Below are positions 1-9,371 of a DNA stretch of 64,000 bases, piece after piece. Source of the stretch: Candidatus Tokpelaia sp. JSC085 (GTDB lineage Bacteria; Pseudomonadota; Alphaproteobacteria; Rhizobiales; Rhizobiaceae); contig QENC01000001.1 of assembly GCA_003331005.1 (NCBI GenBank), forward strand, positions 492,001-556,000. The letters run 5' to 3'. How positions within the stretch are numbered: the stretch's first letter is position 1; each line of letters begins with the position of its first letter. The notes under the pieces are model-generated. The model saw nothing but the letters and a program-made list of their open reading frames with translations, did no database searches and was not told the DNA's origin. A program made the translations under genes and the position numbers.

Positions 1-1
1 T

Positions 2-178
2 GTTTCCCGGCGTCCTGATGGTTCAGGGATTATGGGAGGAGATCAAAACAAGGTAACAGTTATGAGCTGTGATAATAATGTTGAATCATGGCCGCAAATG
101 GATAAAACGACTATAGCCGAAAAACTTGTGCAACGGATCACTGATTTTTTCAAAGACAAATCAGGAGAACAGATGTGA
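2..178 (+). CDS. coaBC: CoaBC (phosphopantothenoylcysteine synthetase/decarboxylase), 3' end only
   Basis: Partial gene running in from the left edge; the frame starts at base 2 and stops with TGA at 176-178. The 58 visible residues contain GIMGGDQNKVTV followed by VESWPQMDK and a closing helix (AEKLVQRITDFF), which is how the phosphopantothenate-cysteine ligase (CoaB) domain of the bifunctional CoaBC protein ends. The enzyme joins cysteine to phosphopantothenate and decarboxylates the product, giving 4'-phosphopantetheine for coenzyme A. A later CoA step, coaE, lies at 54.3-54.9 kb. Catalytic residues lie outside the window, so the call rests on the C-terminal family pattern alone. Confidence 0.75.
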   Translation, partial: VSRRPDGSGIMGGDQNKVTVMSCDNNVESWPQMDKTTIAEKLVQRITDFFKDKSGEQM

Positions 179-378
179 GTAAACTTTTCATAAAATCAAC
201 CTCTATCACTTTGGGCTTACTTTGAACCCTACCATAACTGTCAGCGCAAACTGGGACACTTACTCATGCTGGTTCCTCATCAGTCGCCAATGGGGAGAGA
301 ACAGATAACAGATAAATGGCTGTGAACACAGTTATTAATTAGTAACCGAATCGCACAAGTTTTTATTAATTGAAAGCA
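179..378. other. intergenic gap, coaBC to surf1
   Basis: About 200 bases between two converging genes. I see no open frame with a plausible start, no tRNA-like fold and no clear hairpin followed by a T run. Confidence 0.5.
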
Positions 379-1155
379 TTACTTATTGATCTGCTGATCT
401 CCGCTTTTTCTATTATACAGTGTAACGATGACTGGGGATAGCAACACACCCCCGGCAAGTACAAACCATGTCATGGCATAAGTCAAATGATTGTTGGAAA
501 ATGTGATCCGCGTCATGCCCCCAATAGGTATGTCGTGCATACCAGATGTTTGATCAACATCAATGAAATATGGAGCAACCTCTAAGAAACCACGCACCCT
601 TGCCATAGATGCTAACTCACGTGTGTACCAAAGATCTGCCATGGGATCATTACGATGGGGATATAAGCCATTTTCTTCTCCCATCCGCAAAAGACCGCTA
701 ATTTTAGTCGTACCTCTAATTTGACCAGCAAGCCGTGTCTCCTGCTTTTTTCTATCCATCGGGACAAAACCACGGTTTATAAAGGTGATAGAGCCATCTT
801 CTGTTTCAAAAGGAGTTAGCACCCAGTATCCAGAGCCGAGAGAGGTTAACGCTGTAATGAGTATTTCCTTGTTATTCAGAAAACGCCCTGTCATCTGTAC
901 TGGCAGATAATCACAACATGCGGTTGTTACATTAGGCCATTCTGATTTGGATGGAGCCGGTATCGGTGGTAAGTGAACACGCTCCTCAATGCGCATGATA
1001 AGATTGATCTTCCAAAAAAAACGATGTATCTGCCAGATGCCCAGGAGAGTAAATAAGCAGAATAAAAAAAATATACCACAAACTATAGGAGAAACAGCGA
1101 AAAAAGTTCTTTTAGGTCTTGCTGCTTTAATGATATCTGTCATCGTGACAGTCAC
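379..1155 (-). CDS. SURF1 family protein (cytochrome c oxidase assembly)
   Basis: 258 residues with the SURF1 layout. An N-terminal membrane helix (about 22-44) ends in LGIWQIHRFFWK, a soluble periplasmic core follows, and a second helix lies at about 226-247. The core has GSGYWVLTPF and FINRGFVP, the segments that mark this family. SURF1 proteins help insert heme a into subunit I of aa3-type cytochrome oxidase. The usual neighbours in alphaproteobacteria (ctaB, ctaG, coxC) are absent, so the gene stands alone between coaBC and rpmB. A later ATG 12 bases downstream (1143) is an alternative start. Family assignment is firm; the partner oxidase must be encoded elsewhere. Confidence 0.85.
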   Translation of the reverse strand: MTVTMTDIIKAARPKRTFFAVSPIVCGIFFLFCLFTLLGIWQIHRFFWKINLIMRIEERVHLPPIPAPSKSEWPNVTTACCDYLPVQMTGRFLNNKEILITALTSLGSGYWVLTPFETEDGSITFINRGFVPMDRKKQETRLAGQIRGTTKISGLLRMGEENGLYPHRNDPMADLWYTRELASMARVRGFLEVAPYFIDVDQTSGMHDIPIGGMTRITFSNNHLTYAMTWFVLAGGVLLSPVIVTLYNRKSGDQQINK

Positions 1156-1202
1156 ACCTGTTAGCGTCTTTCAACAGTTTCTAAAGTGCATGAATTAAAG
1201 TC

Positions 1203-1232
1203 TTGACCTTTTGCACTACACTTTACTATAAT
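1203..1232 (+). promoter_or_regulatory. sigma70-type promoter for rpmB
   Basis: TTGACC at 1203-1208 and TATAAT at 1227-1232 are separated by 18 bases, close to the sigma70 consensus. The pair faces rpmB (start at 1346) and leaves a leader of roughly 105 nt. It is the best-looking promoter in the window. Confidence 0.65.
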
Positions 1233-1345
1233 TACACATAAGAACATAAAATATCAAGGCTCCTCTTAAGGTTTTGCCGTTTTATCCTGCGTGCGAATAA
1301 TATTGAGAATTATATATAAAACAATTGTTAACTTGGGGTGATATC

Positions 1346-1654
1346 ATGTCCCGTACTTGCGAACTGACCGGAAAATCGGTTCAGTATGGAAACAGCGTTA
1401 GCCACGCTAAAAATAAGACACGGCGCCGGTTTCTACCCAATCTTTGTGATGTGACACTGATTTCTGAGACGCTCTGTCATAGCTATCGTCTACGCATTTC
1501 AGCACATGCGCTACGCTCAGTTGAGCACCGTGGCGGGCTTGATGCCTTCTTGATGAAGGCAGGTAAAAAGGGATTATCAAAGCGCGTATGTCTTATCAAA
1601 CGTCAGATTATAAGAAATCAGATTATAAGAAACAAGATTGTACCAGCGGCTTAA
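1346..1654 (+). CDS. rpmB: 50S ribosomal protein L28
   Basis: 102 residues beginning [21 protein letters not shown], the standard L28 N-terminus; a longer upstream frame exists (1325), but this ATG matches the family and has GGGGTGA just before it. L28 binds 23S rRNA in the large subunit. [13 protein letters not shown] and the central [24 protein letters not shown] region are typical. The C-terminus is odd: a perfect 15-base tandem duplication (1603-1632) makes the tail read [17 protein letters not shown], adding five residues. The gene sits behind a strong promoter and in front of a YhhQ-type transporter, a pairing seen in other Rhizobiales. Confidence 0.93.
   Translation: MSRTCELTGKSVQYGNSVSHAKNKTRRRFLPNLCDVTLISETLCHSYRLRISAHALRSVEHRGGLDAFLMKAGKKGLSKRVCLIKRQIIRNQIIRNKIVPAA
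1603..1632 (+). repeat. 15-bp perfect tandem duplication inside rpmB
   Basis: The unit TCAGATTATAAGAAA occurs at 1603-1617 and again at 1618-1632. It keeps the reading frame and duplicates the residues QIIRN in the L28 tail. Confidence 0.9.
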
Positions 1655-1710
1655 AAGCATTTTACTAAAAACGGGACCCATTTTATTTTACCACCGCTGG
1701 TGCTCAAAAA

Positions 1711-2352
1711 ATGACCAGAATTGGTATATTTATGTTTGCCGTCTGTGCCATGTGCGTTATTGTTACTGCATCTAACATCCTCGTGCAGTATCCTTTTCAT
1801 TTTCTTAACCTTGAAAAGGTCTTGACTTATGGTGCACTTGTTTACCCGTTCTCCTTTTTTGTTAATGATCTGACTAATCGCAGCCTTGGCCAAAAAATGG
1901 CGTGCCGTGTAGTTTATGCAGGTTTTTTTACTGGTCTTCTTGTTTCTTGGTGGTTAACAACCCCGCGGTTTGCGGTTGCATCCGGTTCAGCCTTTTTTCT
2001 AGCGCAATTGGTTGATATTTCCGTTTTTACTCCACTGCGTTACAGGATCTGGTGGAAGGCACCGCTGATTGCAGCTTTCTTCGGCTCATGTCTTGATTCA
2101 ATCCTCTTTTTTTTTATCGCTTTTTCTGAAACATTCAACTTCATAGACACCGGAATTTATCAACCTGACCACTCTAGTCAGGCACAGGTACAGTTGTTCA
2201 CGCTGTCAATTCCAGTATGGCTTTCCTTAGCAATTAGTGATTTTTTTGTAAAAATATTCCTCTCATGTTTCATGCTTGTTCCATACGGTGTTATTATTAC
2301 ATGGTTTATGCCCTCTGCTTACACAGTTACGAGGACACGAAATAGTAGGTAG
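1711..2352 (+). CDS. yhhQ: queuosine precursor transporter, VUT/YhhQ family
   Basis: 213 residues, strongly hydrophobic with about six membrane helices. Family features are the N-terminal ASNILVQYPF, then YGALVYPFSFFVNDLTNRSLG, and a later FFLAQLVDISVFTPLR. VUT/YhhQ proteins import 7-cyano- or 7-aminomethyl-7-deazaguanine, precursors of the tRNA base queuosine. The gene follows rpmB by 56 bases on the same strand and may share its promoter. It has no strong Shine-Dalgarno sequence. The substrate is inferred from the family. Confidence 0.8.
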   Translation: MTRIGIFMFAVCAMCVIVTASNILVQYPFHFLNLEKVLTYGALVYPFSFFVNDLTNRSLGQKMACRVVYAGFFTGLLVSWWLTTPRFAVASGSAFFLAQLVDISVFTPLRYRIWWKAPLIAAFFGSCLDSILFFFIAFSETFNFIDTGIYQPDHSSQAQVQLFTLSIPVWLSLAISDFFVKIFLSCFMLVPYGVIITWFMPSAYTVTRTRNSR

Positions 2353-2444
2353 GTGATGTTAGAGATGCATTCATTCTACTGATATTTTTGGAGTTTAGTG
2401 TGGAAGTCTTGGAGACTGAACGTTGTTAACTGTAGTACAAAAGA

Positions 2445-3158
2445 TTATAATCTTCTCGGTTGTCCTGGATCATCCCGGTGACCGAGAATTGCTGATCCGA
2501 TGCGCACATTAGTAGCACCGAAGGCGATGGCTGTTTCAAAATCTCTAGACATGCCCATAGAAAAGCGTGTTAGATTTGCCTCGCGTCCAATTTGTTCCAA
2601 AAGCGCAAAATGTGGCCCAGGATTTTCTCCTGCAGGAGGGATGCACATTAAGCCTTCGATATTGAGGTGATAGCTACTTTTATAGTGTCTTATGAAAGCG
2701 ACAGCATCCTGTGGTGATATCCCAGCTTTTTGCGGTTCTCGTCCAGTATTCACCTGAACATACAGTTGCGGACATCTATTCTGTTTAGAGATTTCCTGAG
2801 CGAGGATGACAGCAATTTTCTCCCGATCTACCGTTTCGATAACATCAAAAAACTGAACGGCTTCTGCTGCCTTATTAGATTGTAGGGGACCGATGAGATG
2901 CAATTTAATATCAGGAAAATCAAAGCGTAAAGCAGACCATTTCGCTTGTGCTTCCTGGACCCGATTTTCACCGAAATGACGATGTCCAGCTTGGAGAAGA
3001 GGCAGAATTTCCGGCACGTCGAATTTTTTTGAAACGACCACAAGAGTAATATCCGAAAATGACCTATTTGATTCGGTTGCCGCTTTTTCTATTTTTGCAA
3101 AAATGCCCTGTAAGGCGACAACGCTGCTGCAAACCGCTTTATCTGAAGTCTTCTGCAT
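2445..3158 (-). CDS. yggS: YggS/PLPBP family pyridoxal-phosphate homeostasis protein
   Basis: 237 residues forming a single alanine-racemase-like TIM barrel. LVVVSKKFDVPEI near the N-terminus carries the PLP-binding lysine, followed by HFGENRVQEAQAKW, LIGPLQSNK, YVQVNTGREPQKAGI and FSMGMSRDFETAIAFGATNVRIGSAILG, all conserved. The protein has no known catalytic activity; it binds PLP and balances vitamin B6 and amino-acid pools. It lies divergent to leuS, an arrangement common in Rhizobiales. The C-terminus (GHRDDPGQPRRL) differs from the usual GxR ending but the fold looks complete. Confidence 0.9.
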   Translation of the reverse strand: MQKTSDKAVCSSVVALQGIFAKIEKAATESNRSFSDITLVVVSKKFDVPEILPLLQAGHRHFGENRVQEAQAKWSALRFDFPDIKLHLIGPLQSNKAAEAVQFFDVIETVDREKIAVILAQEISKQNRCPQLYVQVNTGREPQKAGISPQDAVAFIRHYKSSYHLNIEGLMCIPPAGENPGPHFALLEQIGREANLTRFSMGMSRDFETAIAFGATNVRIGSAILGHRDDPGQPRRL

Positions 3159-3265
3159 TTTTTTCCCTTTTTATCACTATCCAATCCACGTTCCTCATAC
3201 ATTCCTATTGACGCTGACTCCATTTGATGAGAAACATTTTTCATTTTCGCAAGAGAATAACAGGA

Positions 3266-5881
3266 ATGGCAATCAAAGACTATAATGCACGTGTTACAGA
3301 AAAAAAATGGCAGTCAATTTGGTCAGAAAACGCGGTATTCCAGACCCGAAATGACGATCCGAGAAAAAAATACTATGTGCTGGAGATGTTTCCGTATCCT
3401 TCTGGCAGGATTCATATGGGGCACGTACGTTGCTATACTATAGGAGATGCTATTGCCCGTTTTAAGAGGGCCTGTGGATTTAATGTGCTACACCCGATGG
3501 GCTGGGATGCTTTCGGCATACCTGCTGAAAATGCTGCTCTGCAAAATAAAGTCCATCCCAAGGAGTGGACATATAGGAATATTGCGAGCATGAGAGAGCA
3601 ACTGCAGTCTATGGGGTTTTCCTTTGACTGGTCGCGTGAATTTGCAACCTGTGATGTAGATTATTACCATTTTCAGCAAGCGTTTTTTCTGGATATGTAT
3701 CATAAAGGATTAGTTCTCCAAAAGACATCTAAAGTTAACTGGGATCCAGTTGATAAGACAGTCCTCGCTAATGAGCAGGTTATAGATGGTCGTGGTTGGC
3801 GCTCAGGTGCACCGATTGAGCAGCATGAGCGAACACAGTGGTTTTTCAGGATTACAGATTATAGTGAGGAACTACTGGAAGGACTGAACCGACTAGATCA
3901 ATGGCCGGAGAAAGTGCGTACCATGCAACGCAACTGGATTGGGAAGTCACAGGGGTTAACTATACGATGGCAGCTAGTCGTATCTTATAAGACCCCTAAG
4001 CATTTCACGGAAATTGAAGTTTATACAACACGACCTGATACAATTTTTGGTGCAGCCTTTATCGCTATTGCAGTCGATCACCCATTAGCCAGACAACTTG
4101 CTGGGAGAGACAATGCCCTTCAAACCTTTATTGAAGAATGTAAACAAAGCGATACATCCACTGTAACTTTTGAAAAAGCAGGTAAAAAGGGATTCAAAAC
4201 AGAGCTTAACGTGCTTCATCCTTTTGATAGCAGTTGGGAATTACCAGTCTATGTTGCTAATTTTGTCTTAATGGAATATGGTACAGGTGCGGTCTTTGGC
4301 TGCCCTGCACATGATCAACGTGATCTTGATTTTGCCAACCACTATAATCTGTCTGCGAGGCCTGTCATTTTACCACAGGGGGTTAGTCCTCCTGATTTGA
4401 TCGTCACTGATGTCGCTTACCCAGGAGAGGGTATTCTGATCAACTCACATTTTCTTGACGGGTTGACATCGGAGGCTGCCTTTGAAGAGGTTGCTTGCCA
4501 CCTTGAAAAGAAAATGCTAGATGGCAAACCACAAGCAGCAAGATGTATTCAGTTCCGCTTGCGCGATTGGGGCATTTCACGGCAACGTTACTGGGGTTGT
4601 CCGATTCCGGTTGTTTATTGTGATCATTGCGGTGTTATTCCAGTGCCAAAAGCTGATCTACCGGTCATTTTGCCTGATGATGTTAGCTTTGACCAGCCTG
4701 GCAATGCACTGAATCGTCATGAAGAGTGGAAAGCGGTACAATGTCCTCATTGTGGCAAGGCCGCTAGCCGTGAAACTGATACAATGGACACTTTTGTTGA
4801 TTCATCCTGGTATTATCTCCGTTTTATTACGCAGTGGAAAAAAGAGCATACAGATTTTGTTACAATCGAGAACTGGTTGCCGGTAGACCAATATATTGGC
4901 GGGGTGGAACATGCTATTTTACACCTGCTTTATTCACGTTTCTTTACCAGAGCTCTGAACGCCACCGGATATCTTCGTATTGAAGAGCCTTTTAAGAAGC
5001 TTTTCACGCAGGGTATGGTTGTTCATGAAACGTATCGTACTCATCATGGTTGGGTTGCACCAAGTGAAATCTGTATCACGGAAAAGGATGGTCATCGTTT
5101 TGCCACACTCCTTTCTACTGGCGAATCCGTGGAAATCGGATCGATTGAAAAAATGTCAAAGTCGAAGAGAAATGTTGTTGAACCAGATGACATTTTAGCT
5201 GTTTACGGTGCTGATACAGCACGCTGGTTTATGTTATCGGATTCTCCGCCGGAGCGTGATATTGTCTGGTCTGCATCCGGTGTAGAAGGAGCACATCGTT
5301 TCATCCATCGTATCTGGCGCCTCGTGATCAACGTTGCAGATACGTTGCGCGGTATTACTCCACGTGTGGCGTATAATGACGCTGCCGGAGAAATATCAAA
5401 GGCGGCACACCGCACACTGAAAGCTGTCACTGATGATCTTGAAAAATTGGCATTCAACCGTGCTGTTGCCCGCCTCTATGACTTTGTGAACGTTGTATCT
5501 CCAGTGCTTCAATCTATTGATGAAGACGATGAGACGATGAAATCTGCCCTTCGGCAGGCTCTTGATTTTCTCATTTCTATGATTGCACCGATGATGCCCC
5601 ATTTAGCTGAGGAATGTCATGCGGCTCTTGGTGGTAAGGAACTGATAGCTAATTCATCCTGGCCTGCTTTTGATAAAACGCTGATAATTGATGATAATGT
5701 TACCATGCCTGTGCAGATCAACGGGAAAAAACGCGGGCACTTGATAATCGCTCGCAATGCAGATCAAATCACGCTTGAAAAAGCAGTCTTATCTCTTGAT
5801 TGCGTTGTTGCCAGGTTGAATGGGAATTCTCCTAAAAAAATTATTGTTGTATCGCAAAGAATTGTCAATATTGTCATTTAA
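3266..5881 (+). CDS. leuS: leucine-tRNA ligase
   Basis: 871 residues from the ATG at 3266 ([16 protein letters not shown]), which matches the family start; a longer frame reaches back to 3224. This class I synthetase shows the HIGH-type motif [15 protein letters not shown], the editing domain with [12 protein letters not shown] and [18 protein letters not shown], a zinc-type cysteine cluster (YCDHCGVI and CPHCGKA), [12 protein letters not shown], and the signature KMSKSKRN. It charges leucine onto tRNA and hydrolyses mischarged products. Length is normal and nothing looks broken. lptE overlaps its last codons, so the two are probably co-transcribed. Confidence 0.97.
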   Translation: MAIKDYNARVTEKKWQSIWSENAVFQTRNDDPRKKYYVLEMFPYPSGRIHMGHVRCYTIGDAIARFKRACGFNVLHPMGWDAFGIPAENAALQNKVHPKEWTYRNIASMREQLQSMGFSFDWSREFATCDVDYYHFQQAFFLDMYHKGLVLQKTSKVNWDPVDKTVLANEQVIDGRGWRSGAPIEQHERTQWFFRITDYSEELLEGLNRLDQWPEKVRTMQRNWIGKSQGLTIRWQLVVSYKTPKHFTEIEVYTTRPDTIFGAAFIAIAVDHPLARQLAGRDNALQTFIEECKQSDTSTVTFEKAGKKGFKTELNVLHPFDSSWELPVYVANFVLMEYGTGAVFGCPAHDQRDLDFANHYNLSARPVILPQGVSPPDLIVTDVAYPGEGILINSHFLDGLTSEAAFEEVACHLEKKMLDGKPQAARCIQFRLRDWGISRQRYWGCPIPVVYCDHCGVIPVPKADLPVILPDDVSFDQPGNALNRHEEWKAVQCPHCGKAASRETDTMDTFVDSSWYYLRFITQWKKEHTDFVTIENWLPVDQYIGGVEHAILHLLYSRFFTRALNATGYLRIEEPFKKLFTQGMVVHETYRTHHGWVAPSEICITEKDGHRFATLLSTGESVEIGSIEKMSKSKRNVVEPDDILAVYGADTARWFMLSDSPPERDIVWSASGVEGAHRFIHRIWRLVINVADTLRGITPRVAYNDAAGEISKAAHRTLKAVTDDLEKLAFNRAVARLYDFVNVVSPVLQSIDEDDETMKSALRQALDFLISMIAPMMPHLAEECHAALGGKELIANSSWPAFDKTLIIDDNVTMPVQINGKKRGHLIIARNADQITLEKAVLSLDCVVARLNGNSPKKIIVVSQRIVNIVI

Positions 5882-6425
5882 GCGCACTATAAGCAATATA
5901 GTAGAATACAGTGCTGTTATTAGTTTACTGTTAATGCTGACGGCTTGCACTATCCAGCCACTTTACTCGTCTGGGAAGAAAACAGTAAGGGCAATACCAG
6001 ATATCCGCAAGGAGCTGTTTTCGGTAGCTATTGAGAGCCCAACTGATCATATAACGTTGTTAGTACGGAATCATTTGATCTATTTACTTTCAGGTGATTC
6101 TGGCCAATCAGCGTCTCCTGCTTATACACTTAAATTAAATGTCAGTTCACATATACAGCAGGCTGTTCACGTCAATATTGGTGATGGGACTAATCGTGGT
6201 GGTCGGCCTTCTGCTGGTAGAGTTATTGCCACGGCTGGCTATGTATTGAAAGATATCCAAGGAAAAATACTATTTGTTCGAAGAACCTCTGTTACATCCT
6301 CTTTTGATCGTCCACGACAGGAATATGCTAATCTCCAAGCCGAACAGGATGCAAAAAATCGCGCTGCAGAAGAGCTAGCTGAGAGGATTTTTTTGTCAAT
6401 TGCCATAAATTTTAGAAAATTCTAA
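5871..6425 (+). CDS. lptE: LPS-assembly lipoprotein LptE
   Basis: 184 residues from a TTG at 5871 that overlaps the end of leuS by 11 bases; the frame itself extends back to 5820. With this start the protein opens with a typical lipoprotein signal peptide ending in the lipobox LTAC, so the lipidated cysteine is at about residue 26. The body ([14 protein letters not shown]-like segment, long basic middle, closing [13 protein letters not shown]) fits the alphaproteobacterial LptE (RlpB-like) family. LptE plugs the LptD barrel that delivers lipopolysaccharide to the outer membrane. holA, which usually follows lptE in Rhizobiales, is not here. Confidence 0.8.
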   Translation: MSFKRTISNIVEYSAVISLLLMLTACTIQPLYSSGKKTVRAIPDIRKELFSVAIESPTDHITLLVRNHLIYLLSGDSGQSASPAYTLKLNVSSHIQQAVHVNIGDGTNRGGRPSAGRVIATAGYVLKDIQGKILFVRRTSVTSSFDRPRQEYANLQAEQDAKNRAAEELAERIFLSIAINFRKF

Positions 6426-6570
6426 GAATTCATGATTCTGTTTATAAAAAAGAACTGAAAGAAACATTGAGCTTCCATAAAAGTGCACGTAATAATAATA
6501 ATTGACGAAAAGCTGGACACCAGCAATAGCTATAAAATCACCTTTCCCCATTCTTTACTAAGGAAGTATT

Positions 6571-7545
6571 ATGATGCAAGTAAAAAAACAGGGCCGTGGA
6601 CGTATTTATCATTCTATCCTTGAAACCATTGGTCAGACACCATTAGTCCGGGCAGATAGGTTTGCAAGAGTAAAGAATGTAGATGCCAATCTTTTTCTCA
6701 AACTTGAATTTTTTAACCCATTGGCAAGCATTAAAGATCGTATTGGTATAGCCTTAATCGAGAATCTTGAAAAGCAGCACAAGGCTGTACCTGGAAAAAC
6801 GGTTTTTATTGAGCCAACATCTGGTAACACTGGCATCGCGCTTGCTTTTATTTCTGCCGCAAAAGGCTATCGCCTAATTTTAACCATGCCGGAAACTATG
6901 TCAATGGAACGACGTAAACTGCTGAAACTGCTGGGTGCTGAGCTTGTTCTTACAGAAGGCTGTAAGGGGATGAAAGGTGCAATTGCTAAAGCGGAAGAAC
7001 TAGCAGCGAATAACCCGCATGCCATTGTTCCACAACAATTTGAAAGTCTTGCCAATCCGGAAGCACATCGTCAGACCACGGCAGAAGAAATCTGGCATGA
7101 TACAAATGGTAATATTGATTATCTTGTTGCTGGTGTGGGAACAGGCGGAACAATTACTGGTGTAGGACAGGTTCTAAAATTACACAAAAAGAATATTAGA
7201 GTGATTGCTGTGGAACCAAAAGATTCACCGGTTTTATCTGGTGGAAGATCCGGCCCACATAAGATCCAGGGTATAGGCGCTGGTTTCGTTCCTGCAATCC
7301 TGGATACCTCTGTATATGATGAGGTGATCACAGTTTCAAACGAGGATGCCTTTGAAAATGCTTGGGCTATTGCCCGTATTGAAGGTATTCCTGTTGGTAT
7401 TTCTTCTGGTGCAGTTCTCACTGCAGCTGTTGAAATTGGGAAGCGTCCGCAAAATAAAAACAGCAATATTATTGTTATAATCCCATCCTTTGCAGAGCGT
7501 TATCTTTCAACGGCTCTATTTGAAGGTTTCGAGTCAGGACAATAA
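6571..7545 (+). CDS. cysK: cysteine synthase A (O-acetylserine sulfhydrylase)
   Basis: 324 residues, a PLP enzyme making cysteine from O-acetylserine and sulfide. The N-terminal ETIGQTPLVR, the Schiff-base lysine K55 in NPLASIKDRIG, the PTSGNTG loop at 82-88, the QF(E)SLANP segment and the glycine-rich VAGVGTGGTITGVG are all present. The final GISSGAVLTAA is also standard. Two ATGs are adjacent; the first follows AAGGA at good spacing. It is separated from lptE by 145 bases with its own upstream region, so it is probably a single-gene unit. Nothing abnormal was seen. Confidence 0.95.
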   Translation: MMQVKKQGRGRIYHSILETIGQTPLVRADRFARVKNVDANLFLKLEFFNPLASIKDRIGIALIENLEKQHKAVPGKTVFIEPTSGNTGIALAFISAAKGYRLILTMPETMSMERRKLLKLLGAELVLTEGCKGMKGAIAKAEELAANNPHAIVPQQFESLANPEAHRQTTAEEIWHDTNGNIDYLVAGVGTGGTITGVGQVLKLHKKNIRVIAVEPKDSPVLSGGRSGPHKIQGIGAGFVPAILDTSVYDEVITVSNEDAFENAWAIARIEGIPVGISSGAVLTAAVEIGKRPQNKNSNIIVIIPSFAERYLSTALFEGFESGQ

Positions 7546-7841
7546 AAAAAGGATGATGGGCCAGACTACTGGCTGATTGATTGGTCGCAATGTGTCATAT
7601 TGTCCCTGTTTATCAATACAGGACGGCCGTCTTAAGAGATGTGAGATGTGGTACTTCATTATATTCTCAATTGAATCGTGCATGATGGAATAAGACTACC
7701 AATATAGAATAGATATAAATGGCTGATTTTCGATGAGTCATGATCATGAAAAAGTCATGAATTTTACAGAAAATCATTTTAAAATACGAAATCTGTGATG
7801 AACAACTTCCAACCTGAATTGTGACAGGAATAGTACGTACT
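7546..7841. other. intergenic gap, cysK to thrC
   Basis: About 296 bases, AT-rich in its second half. I found no convincing open frame, no amino-acid leader peptide and no attenuator-like paired hairpins before thrC. Confidence 0.45.
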
Positions 7842-9242
7842 ATGCAATATATAAGCACGCGTGGTCAAGCTCCAGTTCTTGGATTTGCAGAAACGGTTAT
7901 GACAGGCCTTGCCCGGGATGGTGGCCTTTATGTCCCAGAAATCTTCCCAAAATTTCCCCCCAGTGCTATTCGCGGATTCCGGGGAAAACCCTATCCTGCC
8001 ATTGCCAAGTCTGTGCTCTGGCCTTTTGTGGAAGGAGACATCGAGTATATCGCCTTTAACAAAATGATTGATCAAGCCTATGCTACTTTCCATCATCCGG
8101 CAGTGTGCCCTCTCATCCAGATCGGAAATAATGAGTTTGTTCTTGAATTATTCCATGGACCGACACTTGCGTTCAAAGATGTCGCGATGCAGTTTCTGTC
8201 CCCTTTAATGGAACATATTCTTGAGTTACATGGCCAGCGCGCAACGATTATCGGAGCGACATCAGGGGATACAGGAGGAGCAGCTATTGAAGCATTTGCT
8301 AATAGAGAACGGTCGGATGTTTTTATTCTCTTTCCTCAAGGATATCTTTCCGCGGTCCAGCAACGCCAGATAACAGCCAATCATGCTGCTAATGTGCATG
8401 CTTTGGCCATTGAAGGTAATTTCGATGATTGCCAAGAAATTGTCAAATCCATGTTTAACGATCATCTCTTCAGAAACAAGCTTTCACTATCCAGTGTGAA
8501 CTCCATTAACTGGGCACGCATTATGGCACAGATCGTTTATTATTTTTCAGCTGCTGTTTCTCTTGGCGCCCCAGACAGAGCCATATCATTTAGTGTACCA
8601 ACTGGGAATTTCGGTGATATCTTAGCAGGGTTTATCGCCTCTCGCATGGGCTTACCGATTGCACGCCTGATCATTGCCACTAATGATAATGACATTCTCG
8701 CACGCACGCTAGAAAGCGGGATTTATGAAACAAGAAAGATTATTCACACAACATCGCCTTCAATGGACATTCAGATTTCCTCTAACTTTGAGCGATTGCT
8801 GTTTGAAGCAAGCAATCGCAATACAGTATTAATTCGTAAGGCTATGGATAGTCTTAGACAGTTTGGTCGTTTTACCCTTGGTAAGGATCAGAAGTCCCAT
8901 ATAGCTGCATTGTTTTCTGCAGGGTGTAGTACTATACCCGAAACGTCACAGACAATCAAAAGTGTCTTTGCTCATAGTGGTTATCTTGCTGACCCTCATA
9001 CAGCGATTGGTATCAAGGTTGCTCGCGAACAGGCTAGTCCTGAGATGCCTATGGTCATCCTGGCAACAGCACATCCGGCAAAGTTTCCTCACACTGTCCA
9101 TGATGCCTGTGGGCGAATTCCGCATGTTCCACACTGGGCAGTCATGCCAATACAAAAAAAGGAGCAATATAAAATACTACCGAAAAATGAAAAGATCGTG
9201 AAAGCCTTTGTTTTGGAACACTCACGCATAACCAATGAATAA
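7842..9242 (+). CDS. thrC: threonine synthase
   Basis: 466 residues from the ATG at 7842 (MQYISTRGQAPVLGFAE), the family start; the frame could also open at a GTG at 7821. This PLP enzyme converts O-phosphohomoserine to threonine. Visible marks are RDGGLYVPE, the PLP lysine K112 in GPTLAFKDVAMQF, GATSGDTGGAAIEAF, SVNSINWARIMAQIVYYF and SVPTGNFGDILAGFIA. Length fits the long proteobacterial form. It is followed on the same strand by an M16 peptidase gene, a pairing found in other Rhizobiales. Confidence 0.95.
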   Translation: MQYISTRGQAPVLGFAETVMTGLARDGGLYVPEIFPKFPPSAIRGFRGKPYPAIAKSVLWPFVEGDIEYIAFNKMIDQAYATFHHPAVCPLIQIGNNEFVLELFHGPTLAFKDVAMQFLSPLMEHILELHGQRATIIGATSGDTGGAAIEAFANRERSDVFILFPQGYLSAVQQRQITANHAANVHALAIEGNFDDCQEIVKSMFNDHLFRNKLSLSSVNSINWARIMAQIVYYFSAAVSLGAPDRAISFSVPTGNFGDILAGFIASRMGLPIARLIIATNDNDILARTLESGIYETRKIIHTTSPSMDIQISSNFERLLFEASNRNTVLIRKAMDSLRQFGRFTLGKDQKSHIAALFSAGCSTIPETSQTIKSVFAHSGYLADPHTAIGIKVAREQASPEMPMVILATAHPAKFPHTVHDACGRIPHVPHWAVMPIQKKEQYKILPKNEKIVKAFVLEHSRITNE

Positions 9243-9371
9243 TGCTTCATTTGAAATATATCAATCTCATCCAAAAATAAAGAAGGACGGCATTTGCAGT
9301 TTTTATAAAACTATGAAACATGACTGCTGCAGGAAAATTATCCGCAAGGAGTAAACATGCAGGAGTAACGC

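Noticed and set aside
6502-6538. TTGACG followed by TATAAA as a cysK promoter
   Set aside because: The spacing is 23 bases to TATAAA, too long for sigma70, and the 17-base alternative is a poor match.
7546-7841. Possible leader-peptide attenuator before thrC
   Set aside because: No short frame with runs of threonine or isoleucine codons and no paired hairpins were seen.
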